Source: Carnegiea gigantea (Eukaryota; Streptophyta; Magnoliopsida; Caryophyllales; Cactaceae). From it: a DNA stretch of 64,000 nucleotides. Location of the stretch: assembly GCA_029747015.1 (NCBI GenBank), contig JAKOGI010001975.1, positions 1 to 64,000 of the forward strand, in the 5' to 3' direction. The position numbers and the translations under genes are program-made. The notes beneath the pieces were generated by a model. The model searched no databases and was not told where the DNA came from. It saw nothing but the letters and a program-made list of their open reading frames with translations. Below are positions 10,356 through 20,881 of the stretch, in pieces. Position 1 is the first letter of the stretch, and every line of letters starts with the position of its first letter.

Positions 10356-12231
10356 CCAATTTGTTAACTATTGAGTTAGTCTTACGAAAGTAACTATGTA
10401 TTTTATTGCCTTTTACTTTTATTTTATTTTCTTGTTTGATCAATAGTAGGGCGAGTGATGCTTGAGGCAATCCCTTGGATTCCAGCGGTAACGAAATCTC
10501 GAACTTCTTTGGTCACCTCTTCCTCTCGCCAGGTTTGTTAAATTCCTTCTTGCCTCGTGCCTTTGTTCTTCAATTCTTTGCTTCTTCCTCCTTAAGCGTA
10601 AAGTCTTTTCAATCTCAGGATCCGATTCGTACAAGATTGGACTTCGCATAAATGGGAAAAATTCCTGCAAGCACTATCACCAGTACTACCAATGCATGCC
10701 AACAATTTTGAGCTCAAACTGGCACTCATTTCGATGGTGTAACAATCCCAGTTTGGAGGAACGCCTTTGAAAGACCCGAATCTACATCTCTCGGTCTTTT
10801 TAGAGGTGTGCGATACGTTAAAACTTAATAGAGTCTCCCTTGATGTGATTCGCCTGCCCTTATTTCCTTTCTCATTGAGGGATAAAGCAAGGGCTTGGTT
10901 ACACTCCTCACCATCTGGACGCATTATCACATGGGATGAGTTGACAAGAGCCTTCCTCACAAAGTTTTTCCCTCTGACCAAACAGTAAGCTTGAGAAATC
11001 ACATCACCAACTTCGTGCAAAAAGATAAAGAGATGCTCTACAAAGCCTAGAAGCGGTTTAAAGATTTGCTGCACTTATGCCCCCATCATGGTCTTCAGTA
11101 TTGGATGATTATCAATTTATCCAAGCCTTTTGTAATGGTGTGACCCAGCCTGTGCGGTCTACTATTAATGCGGCGGCAGGAGGAACCTTGATGGACAAAA
11201 CTGAGGATGAAGCCACATAACAACTTTCAATGGTCCATCGAATGAGGCCAACCAAAACGGGTTGGAGGTAAGCTTGAAGTTGATGCGCTTACTTTACTTT
11301 CTACTAAAGTAGATACTATGACTTAAAGACTGGACCGAATGAATGTTAATGCTGTCAATTCTAGTGCCCCTTCCCTTTATGAAATTTGTGGTTCTATTGA
11401 GCATGTAACTTTGAATTGTTAAGTCGGGAGCCCTTTTTCCCAAGACCCTAGTGAAGTTAACTATGTTTAAAATTTCAACCTGAGACAAGCCAATGACCCT
11501 TGTTCTAGTACCTATAATTCGGGTTGGAAGAATCATTCGAATTTCTCCTACATGTCTAATCCAAACCCATCGAATATGCCCTTATGAATGCTATACCACC
11601 CCCTGGTTTTCAAAGACCCCCGTTTCCTTCTCAAATACCCCAAAAGTCCAATTTAGAAGCAATGATGGAAAGTATGCTTATGGCGCAACAAAAACAGGAT
11701 GAGTATATTAAGCAATTAGCCTCAAAGGTTGATGCGCTTATAATTCGTAATAGGATGTTGAAAGCCCAGCCTTTCATCTATGCCCCCAGATAGACTTCCT
11801 AGCAAGCCTGAACCTAACCCTAGGGAGCAATGCAATGCAATGACTTTAAGAGTAGGAAAACAATTAAAGGGACCTAAGGAGATTGCCAATGATGAGTCTT
11901 TGCACGATGAGAATGAGCATGTTGAGAATCTCGAGAAAGAGATGTCCTTGCCATCTAAGGAGGTAATAGATGATGTCGTGCATAAGCCTAATGTGGTTCC
12001 TAAGGACCCCAAGATCATTTCCCCAAAGCCCTATACTCCACCTTTACCATTTCCTGAGAGGATGGCTAAAGCAAAACTTGATATGCAGTTTGGGAAGCTT
12101 TTAGAAGTCCTTAAGAAACTATACATAAACATTCCATTTACTGAAGCCCTAACTCAGATGCCTTTATATGCTATATTTTTGAAACAAATTTTGTCTAACA
12201 AAAGAAAGCTTGAAGAACATAACATAGTGTG
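10356..12231 (+). pseudogene. Athila gag, broken (A2)
   Basis: Gag packages the element RNA into particles. The leader (10356-10740) has no open frame. The capsid-like core is clear at 10750-10988: QFGGTPLKDPNLH, VFLEVCDTLKLNRVS, LFPFSLRDKARAWLHS and TWDELTRAFLTKFFP, all typical Athila gag phrases. It then meets stops. The zinc-knuckle region is recognisable at about 11379-11425 (EICGSIEHVTLNC), with the first cysteine changed to tyrosine. A C-terminal linker in another frame (11780-12231) contains acidic stretches and PYTPPLPFPERM, which precedes the protease in Athila elements. At least three frame changes separate these blocks, so no product is expected. Confidence 0.75.
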
Positions 12232-12762
12232 ACGATCCAAAACAAGCTTCCAGCTAAGCTGAAGGATCCCGGTAGTTTTTCAGTTCCCTGCATAATAGGG
12301 AATGTGCCTATAGACCATGCTTTATGTGATTTAAGGTCAAGCGTGAGCTTGATGCCCCTATCTATGTGTAAAAGATTGGAACTAGGAGAGATGAGACCAA
12401 CTACTATCTCCTCACAATTGGCGGACCGTTTTATAAAATACCTTATGAGAATTTTAGAGGATGTTCCAATAAAAGTAAGGGATTTATATGTACCAGTAGA
12501 CTTTGTGATTCTAGAAATAGAGGACGATACACGGACCCCTATCATTCTTGGGAGACCATTCCTGGCCATCGCAGGGTGCTGTATTAATGTGAAAAGTGGT
12601 ACACTATCTTTTGATGTGGGAAATGATCATGTGGAATTTAATTTACTTAAAGCAGCTAGGTTCCCTTTCATTTCTGATGAGTGTAATAAGGTGGTTGATG
12701 GGTTAATACAAGAAACCGTGTTTAACATTAATTCTAATGATCCACTTGAGCACTTGATATAG
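12229..12762 (+). pseudogene. Athila aspartic protease region (A2)
   Basis: An open stretch of 177 residues with the retroelement protease layout: LPAKLKDPGSFSVPCIIG, then the active-site region ALCDLRSSVSLMP, then SQLADR, VPVDFVILEIEDD and IILGRPFLA. In intact Athila copies the active site reads DLGAS; here it is DLRSS, so the conserved glycine after the catalytic Asp-Leu is lost. A3 keeps DLGAS at about 40970 on the minus strand. The frame is open but the active-site change and the lack of RT downstream argue against function. Confidence 0.75.
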
Positions 12763-13750
12763 AATAATAGCCCTACTAAGGATGACAATCCTGAAGTAGC
12801 CGAGCATGCTCAACTTCTGAAAGCCTCTCCACCAATTCCTCCTTCCCTTGCTAAGTTGGAATCATTACAAGATGAAAGTAAGCCCTCATCTGATGAAACA
12901 AAAGTTCCCAAGGTAGAATTGTTTGATGTACGGGGGATTGACTTCATGGGTGCTTTTCCTCCTTCCCATAACAACCTTTACATCCTTATTACCATTGACT
13001 ATGTTTCTCAGTGGGTGGAAGCCATTACCTCCCCGACAAATGATTCCAAGGTTATCCTTAAGTTTCTCAAAAAAATATTTTCACAAAGTTCGGCATGCCA
13101 AGAGCTCTTCAAGTGACAATGGCACACACTTTTGCAACAAGCCTGTTGAGTTACTATTAAAAAAAAATGTGGCATATTTCATAAGATCGCTACGCCTTAC
13201 CATTCCCAAACAAGTGCGCAGGTGGAACTCTCGAATAGAGAATTGAAGAGCATACTAGAGAAAATAGTGGATCGGTCCCGCAAAGATTGTTCCTTCAAGC
13301 TTGATAATGCTCTTTGGGCATACCGCACCGCTTACAATAATCCTCTAGGCACCACTCCATACCAGTTGGTTTTAAGAAGTTTTGTCACTTGCCGTTAGAG
13401 ATGGAATATAAGGTATATTGGGCTATAAAGACACTCAATTTTGATCTTAAGGCAGCCGGAGAACGGATATTCTTACAACTAAACGAGCTTGATGAATTAA
13501 GGTTGAATGCTTATGAAAGTTCACGTATTTACAAAAAGCGAAGTAAGAAGTGGCACGATAAACATATCATGAAGAAGAGGTTTGAAAAAGGTGACATGGT
13601 CCTCTTATTCAACTCCCGGACTGAAATTGTTTCCGAGCAAACTAAAATCCCGATGGTTAGGCCCGTTTAAGATCTCCAAGGTTCAACCCATTACAGCAGT
13701 TGAAATCTGGAGTGGGTCTACCAATGTGTTTACAGTCAATGGATAACGAT
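12763..13750 (+). pseudogene. Athila integrase, N-terminally deleted (A2)
   Basis: After a linker, the frame enters the integrase core at DVRGIDFMGAFPPS and YVSQWVEAI (first catalytic Asp retained). It continues in shifted frames through DNGTHFCNKP (second Asp), YHSQTSAQVELSNRELK (the catalytic Glu region), DNALWAYRTAY, WAIKTLNFDLKAAG and KWHDKHI, and ends with a C-terminal FKISKV-like block near 13660. Reverse transcriptase, RNase H and the zinc-binding N-terminal part of integrase are missing from the start of this block. No chromodomain follows, as expected for Athila. Confidence 0.75.
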
Positions 13751-14481
13751 TAAAACGATATCTTATGGGTCAATAAACATTGACTGATTTGGACCAAGCA
13801 TAAAAGAAGCGTCAAGCTCTTGACCTTAAAGGAGCGCTTTTTAGGAGGCAACCCAAGCTCTTTTTCCTTTTTCTTTCCTTGGCTTTTATTTTTACTATTT
13901 TTGTAGTTTGTGAAGGGAAAAAAAAGAAAAAGAAACAAAAATATTAAAAAAAACTCTGAATAAAATGTTTGGCACCACGGCCAGACCCCCAGAACTACGG
14001 TCGTGGGGTGTCAACCAAAAAAAAAAAGCGAGCAAAAACACAAACAAAAAAAGCTATGTCAACAGACACCACAGTTTGACCGTGGTGAACCCCACGGTCC
14101 GTGACATACTGCTAATGGCTATATTCTAGATTTTTGACCGCGATGACCACTCATCTCCCTTACAATTCATCTTCAACCTCGAGTCTCTCTCTACCTCCAT
14201 TTTCTCTCTCTAAACCCTCCATAGCTAGTACCTTCAATCTTCCCTCATTTCTTCTCCATTTTCACCCAAAATCATCCCCTTTCACTCAATCTTTTCTCTT
14301 TTCCCATAAATTTCATCTCTTTTCTTCTTCTTCTTCTTCAAACTCATCTCACTTCACTCATCCACCATACCCATCTATTTCCCTCTCTTGTTCTTCTTCT
14401 TTTCACTTAATTTCTTCATTTTCTTCTTCAAATGTCTCTATTTTGTTTTTAGTTTTGGTTTTTGTTTTTGTTTTTCCAACA
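13751..14481 (+). promoter_or_regulatory. A2 spacer: inverted-repeat cluster and CT-rich leader
   Basis: No gene. The stretch holds AAAGGAGCGCTTTTTAGGAG (13827-13846), an A-rich run, the CCACGG/CCGTGG cluster (13970-14110) with ACCGTGGTGAACCCCACGG, and a pyrimidine-rich leader (14146-14480) ending TTTTCCAACA before the ATG at 14482. The matching A1 leader is nearly identical. A long serine-rich frame here is a low-complexity artefact. Confidence 0.55.
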
Positions 14482-15709
14482 ATGGCACCAACCAAGATAT
14501 AAAGGAGCACCAAGGAGGTTGGTTCTTCAAGTCAAGTACCACCTCAACCTCAAAGGACATCCCGAACCTCCATCAATACGTGTGCTAGAGGTAACATTCC
14601 TCACCCTCTTGGTTTGACACATCCTGATCATGTTGCTAGATATAATTGCCTGAACGAATGCATGGTTGTAGCAACTAGATATTATGATGAGGAACTGTTA
14701 GCTCGACTAGGAATGTTAGATGATATTAGATGGTTATTTACACGAGGTGGTATGGGGCACTTTTTAGAAATCAAAGAGCATACATATCAGCACTTGATCC
14801 TAGAATTCCTAAGTATACTGCATGTCATGGTCACTAGAGGGCCTCAATGTTAAGCCAGATATATATCGTTTTATTTGTAGGGACAATTATATGAACTGAA
14901 CGTAGGTACCTTTAACAGTATCTTCGGTTTTACACCTAGTATAGATTTACCGAACTGCCAAGTCCCTCTCGAATTCAACCCGATTGCATTTTAGGGCGAA
15001 CGTTCGAGGAGTGTTAGGTACAGCACTAGTTCATTGAAGTGCACACATATTAGAAACCCTTGCATTAGAGTAGCTCAGTGTATTTTGGCTTCTTCCCTTT
15101 TTGCTCGGGATGATATTCTGAATGTCCCAAGACTGTCTGAGTTGTACTTCCTGTCCCGTATGCTTGATGGTGGCTGGCTTGACCCAGGTTCCCTTTTAGC
15201 CAGCAATTGCATAGTGCTGCTATTAGCACTAAAGGTAGGATAGTCATTGGAGCTATTATGACTACTATTGTTAGAGTTTTGGATGTTGAAGCCAATCCTG
15301 AAGACAGAGTTTCCGAGTTCGAGTGGATTGATCAAGCTACTTTTAAAATTATGAACTTTTGTAAAGTTGAGGCTGGGCGTTATGTTGGATTAACCCTGGG
15401 GACCGGCTTTTTCCGCTTCCCAACGTTAATCAAATCACCTTACTTCACCGGGCTAATCTTTATTGGGTACCTGGTGATGATGAAGTTGTTAGACCTGCAC
15501 CCCATCATCCAGCCATTCATTCTTTTTAAGTCGGACCTAGTTCTTCCTCTTAACCACCCCCTCCTGACTATACTGACATCTAAGACGCCCTTAGATCCAT
15601 TCAAGAGGAGCAAGCCTCCCTTCGAGCATGTGTTGCTTCTGAGAACAGCGCTCTTTGGGACTTTGCCCAAAAACGCCACGATGAGCTTCGTGGGATGCTT
15701 GCTTCCTAA
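14482..15709 (+). pseudogene. Athila-type post-pol ORF (env-position ORF), broken, copy A2
   Basis: Starts ATGGCACCAACCAAG as in A1, with an early TAA. Readable blocks: LTHPDHVARYNCLNECM, YYDEELLARLGMLDDIRWLF, FLEIKEHTYQHL, NPCIRVAQCILASSLFARDD, LYFLSRMLDGGWLDPGSLL, HSAAISTKGRIVIGAIMTTI, EANPEDRVSEFEWIDQATF, NFCKVEAGRYVGLTLGTGF. The last third is readable only after a frame change and ends GMLAS and TAA at 15707-15709. It is the same ORF as in A1, with different stops, so the two decayed independently. Role unknown; see A1 for family and doubts. Confidence 0.65.
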
Positions 15710-15771
15710 ACACAGTATTTCCAAGACTATAGGGCATGTCTAGAGACACAGTCTTCCAGGACCTAGTCCGG

Positions 15772-16040
15772 GCTTCAAAATGGTTGGAACTTCATTTATT
15801 AAGTTAAAACTAAACTAAACTAATGATGTGAGGTATTAATGAACTCTCAGTTATCTATGATCAATACTGATCATGGTCACAAACTTACGCCAGAAACTAA
15901 CTGTCTGATTAGTGACCATGCCTACTTGCTGTAAGTGTTCCCTCACTAATACCATAGCCTCATTGATCTCTCCTGGACTTGGACATGCTCTTTGGACCTC
16001 ATCTTGCTCACAGGAGTCCTTGCAACCTTCATCCCCATCA
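15772..16040 (-). mobile_element. E4 3' LTR, truncated
   Basis: About 269 bp match the right-hand part of the 5' LTR (29885-30149): the same order of CTTCATTTATT, TGATGTGAGG, GATCATGGTCAC and CTCACAGGAGTCCTTG. On the minus strand it begins TGATGGGGATG directly after AAGAAGGGGGC, the polypurine tract (16041-16051). The outer part of the LTR is missing where it meets A2 DNA at 15771. Confidence 0.75.
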
Positions 16041-17322
16041 GCCCCCTTCTTGAAAAGTGTTTGTCCTCAAACTGAGTAACTCCTTAGAGTCATCATAGTA
16101 TAGGCTTAGATCAGCTACATTGAAGGTAGTAGAGACCCCATACTCTCTTAGAAAGTCTATCTTATAGGCATTAGGACCAATTTGCTCCAAGATTTTAAAG
16201 GGACCATCTAATCTGGGCATAAGGTTAGATTTTCTTTTACTGGAAAATCTCTCGTTCATAAGATGAATCCATACTAAGTCCCCTGACTAAAATTGGGCAT
16301 GTTTTTTGTGTTAGTTGGCCTTATTCTTGGCCAACTCATTACTCCTCTTAATTCTTGTCCTTACCTTAGAGTGGAGTTCCTTAATCTCTTCAACTCTTTT
16401 ACTAGTTTCCCAGCTGAACTTGGTGTTTGTGTACAAAGGAATCAGGTCCAAAGGAGTAAGGGGATTCTGACCATAGACAATCTGGAAATGAGACATCTTA
16501 GTAGCCTTACCTGGAGTTCTGTTGTATACAAACTCAGCATGAGCAAGCAGTTCATCCCACCCTTTGGTATTCTTCTTTATAAACACCCTAAGTAAGGTGT
16601 CAGATGTTCTATTGGTCACTTCAATCTAACCATCAATTTGGGGCGTGGCAGGTGGTTCTAAATTTGAGCAAAGTCCCTATTTTTCGCCAAAGGGTAAGCC
16701 AGAAATGACTCAAAAACTTAGTGTCCCTATTAGATACAATGCTCTTGGGGATACCATGCAGTCTCACAAACTCCTTGAAGAACAGATCAGCCACCCTGAA
16801 TGCATCATAGGTAGCGTGACATGGGATAAAATATGCCATTCTTTGAAAATCTATCAACCACTCCCATGGGGCTAGTGGAACTGGCAGAGGGGAGTGAAGG
16901 CCTTGGGGTAAGACATGACTCTTGGCCAAGTGACAAGTTGAGCACCTCATGATAAAGTGTTCTACATCTTTCGCCATCTTAGGCTAGTAGTAATGCTCCT
17001 TAAGCATTGAGCAAGTTTTATCAACTGTAACGTGCCCAGCCAAAGCTCCTCTATGTACCTCTTGAATCAAAAGCTCTCTAACCCCACATTTGGGAATACA
17101 TAGTCTGCTGCCTTTGAAAAGATAGACTTGAACAATATGAAAAGCCCCCTGCAGATAGTGAGCGCATTTCTTATAGATCTCCTGAGGATCTTCATCAGTC
17201 AGGTACTGTTCCCTAATCAACTTGAAACCTGGGATCCAGGAGTCTAAGGTAGATAGTAATAGATATCTTCTAAAAAGGACGTCAGCACCCTTATTGAGCT
17301 TGCCTGACTTGTGATGAATCAC
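16041..17322 (-). pseudogene. CRM-like integrase, broken (E4)
   Basis: N-terminal part (17322-16984): GKLNKGADVL, LIQEVHRGALAGHVTVDKT, then [20 protein letters not shown] with the zinc-binding Cys pair. The core continues [56 protein letters not shown], then TNRTSDTLLRVFIKKNTK, ELLAHAEFVYNRTP, and the C-terminal MPRLDGPFKILEQIGPNAYKI and FNVADLSLYYDD. Compared with relatives, the stretch between PWE and MAHFIP is shortened by roughly 25 residues, which removes the first catalytic Asp. The end reads TNTFQEGG and stops at the LTR border; relatives read QEGEDD and run into the LTR. Confidence 0.75.
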
Positions 17323-18640
17323 AAAGTGAAATGACTACAGGTACTCAACCCACTTAGCATAACTGGGGTTGAGTTTCTGCTGACCTTGGATGAATTTAAC
17401 AGCCCCATGATCTGAATATAGGATGAACTCCCCATCAATTAGGTAGTCTCTGCAATGCTCTAATGCCTTGATGAGGGCATAGAACTCTTTGCCACAGGTG
17501 GAGTATTTTCTTCTAGCACCACTTAGCTTCTCACTGAAGTAGACCACTAGTCCTCCTTAAGTCAAGACAGCTCCAATACCCACCCCAAATACATCACATT
17601 CTACCTTAAAAACTTGAGCAAAGTTAGGTAGAGTTCGGATTAGTGCACTGGGAAGTTTTTCTTTGATGCTTTCAAAGGCCTTCTTGCCTGATCATTCCAC
17701 TTAAACTTTTTGCCCTTGAGAACTTCAATTACTAGAGCCACTAATTAGGTAGAGTTAGGATTAGTGCACTGGTAAGTTTTTCTTTGATGCTTTCAAAGGC
17801 CTTCTTTGCCTGATCATTCCACTTAAACTTTTTGCCCTGGAGAACTTCAGTCACTAGAGCCACTAATGATTGAAGTTCCTTACAAACCTTCTGTAAAATG
17901 AGGCCAACCCAAGAAAGCTCCTGACCTATTGGATAAAGGTAGGTACTGCCCATTCTCTAATGGCTTTGATCTTGTCTTCATCCACCCAAATTCCCTGAGA
18001 TGAAACAATGTAACCAAGGAACATAACCTGAGCTGTGAAGAAATAACATTTCTCAAGGTTCCCATAAAGCTTTTCCTAGGATAGGACCTAGAGTACTTAC
18101 TGGAGGTGGTGAACATGGTCATTTTCTGTCTGGCTATAGACCAGAATATCGTCAAAATATATAACCACAAACTTCCCTATTAGAGGCTTGAGCACCTCAT
18201 TCATTAGTCTTATGAAGGTGTTGGCTGCATTAGTCAAGCCAAAGGACATCACCAACCATTCATATAGCCCTCCCCTAGTTTTGAAAGTTGTCTTCCACTC
18301 ATCTCCCTTATAGATTTTGATATGGTAGCAACCACTTCTAAGATCAATCTTTCAGAAAATGGTGGCACTATGTAACTCATCAAGAAGGTCCTCTAATCTA
18401 GAAATGGGGTATCTATACTTGATAGTGAATTTTTTATGGCCCTACTATCTACACACATTCTTGTATAACCATCTTTCTTGGGTACTAGTAAGGCTGGAAC
18501 AGCATAGGGGCTCAAACTCTCCATAATCATGCCTTTAGCTAGTAGGTCTTCCACTTGCCTCTGGATTTCGTTGGTTCCTTGAGGGTTCAATCTGTAGGCA
18601 GGCATTGGGTAGAGTAGAACTAGGGATAAGATCTATTTTG
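17323..18640 (-). pseudogene. CRM-like reverse transcriptase / RNase H, broken (E4)
   Basis: RT begins with MPAYRLNPQGTNEIQRQVED, LLAKGMIMESLSPYAVPALL, VPKKDGYTRMCVDSRAIKN (18605-18410). Finger and palm blocks follow in several frames, with the catalytic area near 18150 reading VYILTIFWS in a shifted frame where FDDILIYS-like sequence is expected. RNase H reads KKAFESIKEKLTSALILTLPN, VYFSEKLSGARRKYSTCGKE, FYALIKALEHCRDYLIDGEF and LYSDHGAVKFI. A 121-bp tandem duplication (17625-17867) interrupts the RNase H start. Many stops; not functional. Confidence 0.75.
17625..17867. repeat. 121-bp tandem duplication inside E4
   Basis: TAGGTAGAGTT(C/A)GGATTAGTGC begins at 17625 and again at 17746; both copies run through TTTTTCTTTGATGCTTTCAA to CACTAGAGCCACTAAT. 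Only a handful of differences separate the two copies by eye, so the duplication is younger than the general decay of E4. It repeats the junction between RT and RNase H. Confidence 0.9.
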
Positions 18641-20480
18641 TGTTGGATTGACCTCCTTGGGGGTAGGCCAGGGGGAATTTTTGTAGGAAAGATATGTTTG
18701 AACTCAAGTAGTAGGGGTTGTAAGAGGGGGTGTACAGTAAGTGGGGGATTTTCATACATGTTGTTGAGTTCTGAGTAGGGCAGTGAGAAAGACACCAACC
18801 TGGACTGAGTCTTTAGCTTTCTGAATCTAGGATGGTTTGAGAGGGGTGAGGGTAATCTTTTTGTGATCCTTAGTAAAGGCACCAGTGTTTAACCTACCAT
18901 CATGCATAACACTTTTGCCTAACAACCAAGGTCTGCCTAGTAAGACATGACAGGCATCCATAGGGATAACATCACTCCATATTTCATCATTGTATCTTTT
19001 CCCAATTGATAAAGATACTAAGCATTTGGAGAAAATTTAGATACCTTTTCCTTAGTGTAGCCACTGGAGCGTGTAAGTTGAGGGGTGAGGCACAGTTGGG
19101 AGCTTCAGTTTATCCACCAAGGTCTTACAAGCCATATTAGTACAGTTGCCTCCATCGATGATTAGTGAATAGACCTTCCCACCAATGGTGCATCTAGTAT
19201 GAAAGATAGCCTCCCTTTCCTCCTAATTTTCTGGTGCAGCCAAGCCACTTAAAGCCCTCCTGGCCATAAGCATTTCCCCATCATCAGATCCGTCTTCATA
19301 TTCTTCTAGCTCCTCAGTTACGAAGAGCTCCTTGTTTCCCTCTTCTTCTGGTTCTTCCAGGCTGCCACAGATGGTTTGATACTCAACCAAGGTTACTACC
19401 CTTTTGTTTGGGCACTCAGAAGGTATGTGACCTAAATCCTAGCATCTGAAACACCTCCTAGCATCAGCAGGCTTAGGAGTGGGTTTACTGGGTGTTTTAG
19501 GAGCTGTGGGTGAAATGGTTCTGATTTGACGGGTAAAGGTTGGCCTTTGCTGTGTAGTTGGGGTTTTCTAGAAGGGATAATTCCTTTGAGGAGGCTTACT
19601 AGCTTCTCCCTTTCCCTTGACTCTCCTCTATAACTCCACCTTGTAGGCTAAAGAGCTCAGCTCATCCAGAGCTGTATACAGATGAAGCTCAACTTCATTA
19701 GCTATTTCTTATCTAATCGTATACAGATGAAGCTCAACTTCATCAGCTATTTTCTTATCTAATCTAGCAAGATATCTGACCAAAGTCTGCGTTTCATCCT
19801 ACCTCAAGTCACATTTGAGTAAAAGGCCTTGAGTAAAAGTTGCTCAAACTCTCTGGTGTACTCTTCTACACTCTTATTGCCTTGTTTCATATTGTAGAGT
19901 TTCAGGAAATTATCTTGCAAATAATAATCTGGCAAGAACTTAGCTTTTAGCTTCTCCTTCATCTTTCTCCAAGACTTGATTTGCCTTTCCTCTTTCTCAC
20001 CCTTTTAGCTATCACATTTGACCACAAGATTGATTCATATTTCCTCAACTTAACAGCCACTAACTTTACTTTCTTTTCGTCAGGCAACTGTTTATATTCA
20101 AAGACTCTCTCCACTGTTTGGAGTTAATCTAGGAATAACTCAGGGTCAAGCTATTCTTAAAACTCTAGGATATCTATTCTAGAATCCCTTTCGCCTCCCT
20201 GCCTCCTATGATACCTCCTACGTCTGCCCCTAGAAGAAGCATCACTAGAAGATGCAAAAGGGTTGTCTTCATCCTCCTGTTTCGATGGTGCTGAACTGCA
20301 GTCTTCTTGCTTGCTGAGGCTACTGGACTTTCTCAGGTTCCTACTCCTTTCTCTAGTTTCCCAAGCTATTCTTGAAGGTACTTAACCCTTCCTTCAAGAT
20401 CAGCTTTCTCCCTAAGTGCTTGCTCAGCAATCTATTCTAGAGTGAGGCTAGATGATATACTGTAGGTTCTTTATGGACTG
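18641..20480 (-). pseudogene. CRM-like gag and protease, broken (E4)
   Basis: Gag (about 20480-19420) shows a coiled-coil-like start, ALREKADLEGRVKYLQE, then LQTVERVFEYKQLPDEKKVK and LVAVKLRKYES, matching the E9 gag phrase VESVFEYKDVPKDNKVKLVA. The zinc knuckle is RCFRC-x-DLGHIPSEC near 19450-19410, with a stop inside. The protease follows: LSGLAAPEN, IFHTRCTIGGKVYSLIIDGG, NCTNMACKTLVDKLKL, and HVLLGRPWLLGKSVMHDGRL near 18900. The active site is IIDGGNCTN, the usual form in this branch. Stops occur throughout. Confidence 0.7.
19674..19764. repeat. 45-bp tandem duplication in E4 gag
   Basis: GTATACAGATGAAGCTCAAC starts at 19674 and again at 19719; both copies end in CTTATCTAATC. The two copies differ at two or three positions. 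It repeats about 15 codons of gag. Confidence 0.9.
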
Positions 20481-20543
20481 GCATCATGTTTAGTTGAAAG
20501 GGGTTATTTTGAGGTTACAAAAGGGTCTTAGGAGAGTAGCCAA

Positions 20544-20556
20544 GGCTCTGATACCA
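20544..20556 (-). other. E4 primer binding site (tRNA-iMet)
   Basis: On the minus strand TGGTATCAGAGCC follows the LTR end ...TACATCA by two bases. This is the standard initiator-Met primer site of chromoviruses. Confidence 0.9.
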
Positions 20557-20558
20557 CT

Positions 20559-20881
20559 TGATGTACCTAGCCTTACTCACCTTCAGACTAGAGCCTCACA
20601 AAGATGCCAATTCACTCAACCAATCAAGGATAGGGTTGGATGATCAAGTGATCAGTCAAGTGATACAAAAACACCACACTTAAAGCTCACTTGGGTAGTT
20701 ACTTTAGGGCTTCCTGGATACAGAATCACCACTAAGAAGAACTAAAATGACCTAGTGTATCACCACTTAAGTTGCCAACTCAAGATACAACCACTAGGAA
20801 TTTAAAGAGTAAATTGAGATAAACTCAAATTTTGTTTCAATATTAGATGATCTAATTACAAAACAAAGGAGAGAGGTTTAT
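20559..20881 (-). mobile_element. E4 5' LTR, inner part
   Basis: On the minus strand this part ends in ...GTACATCA next to the primer site. It breaks at TTTAT (20877-20881). TTTAT is repeated at 29342-29346, where the LTR resumes with ATATGACG. Joined, the site is TTTATATA, and the E9 LTRs carry TTTATATACACGGCC at the matching place, so E5 inserted into a TATA-like element. Confidence 0.8.

Noticed and set aside
10592..11074. 160-residue minus-strand frame opposite Athila gag
   Set aside because: It is the antisense of the conserved gag core; the sense frame has clear Athila motifs.
14134..14502. Secreted or membrane serine-rich protein
   Set aside because: It is the CT-rich leader read as Ser/Leu/Phe; it overlaps the start of the post-pol ORF in another frame and has a low-complexity composition.
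20544..20556. Methionine tRNA gene fragments at TGGTATCAGAGCC sites
   Set aside because: Only the primer-complementary stretch is present next to LTR ends; no cloverleaf can be formed.
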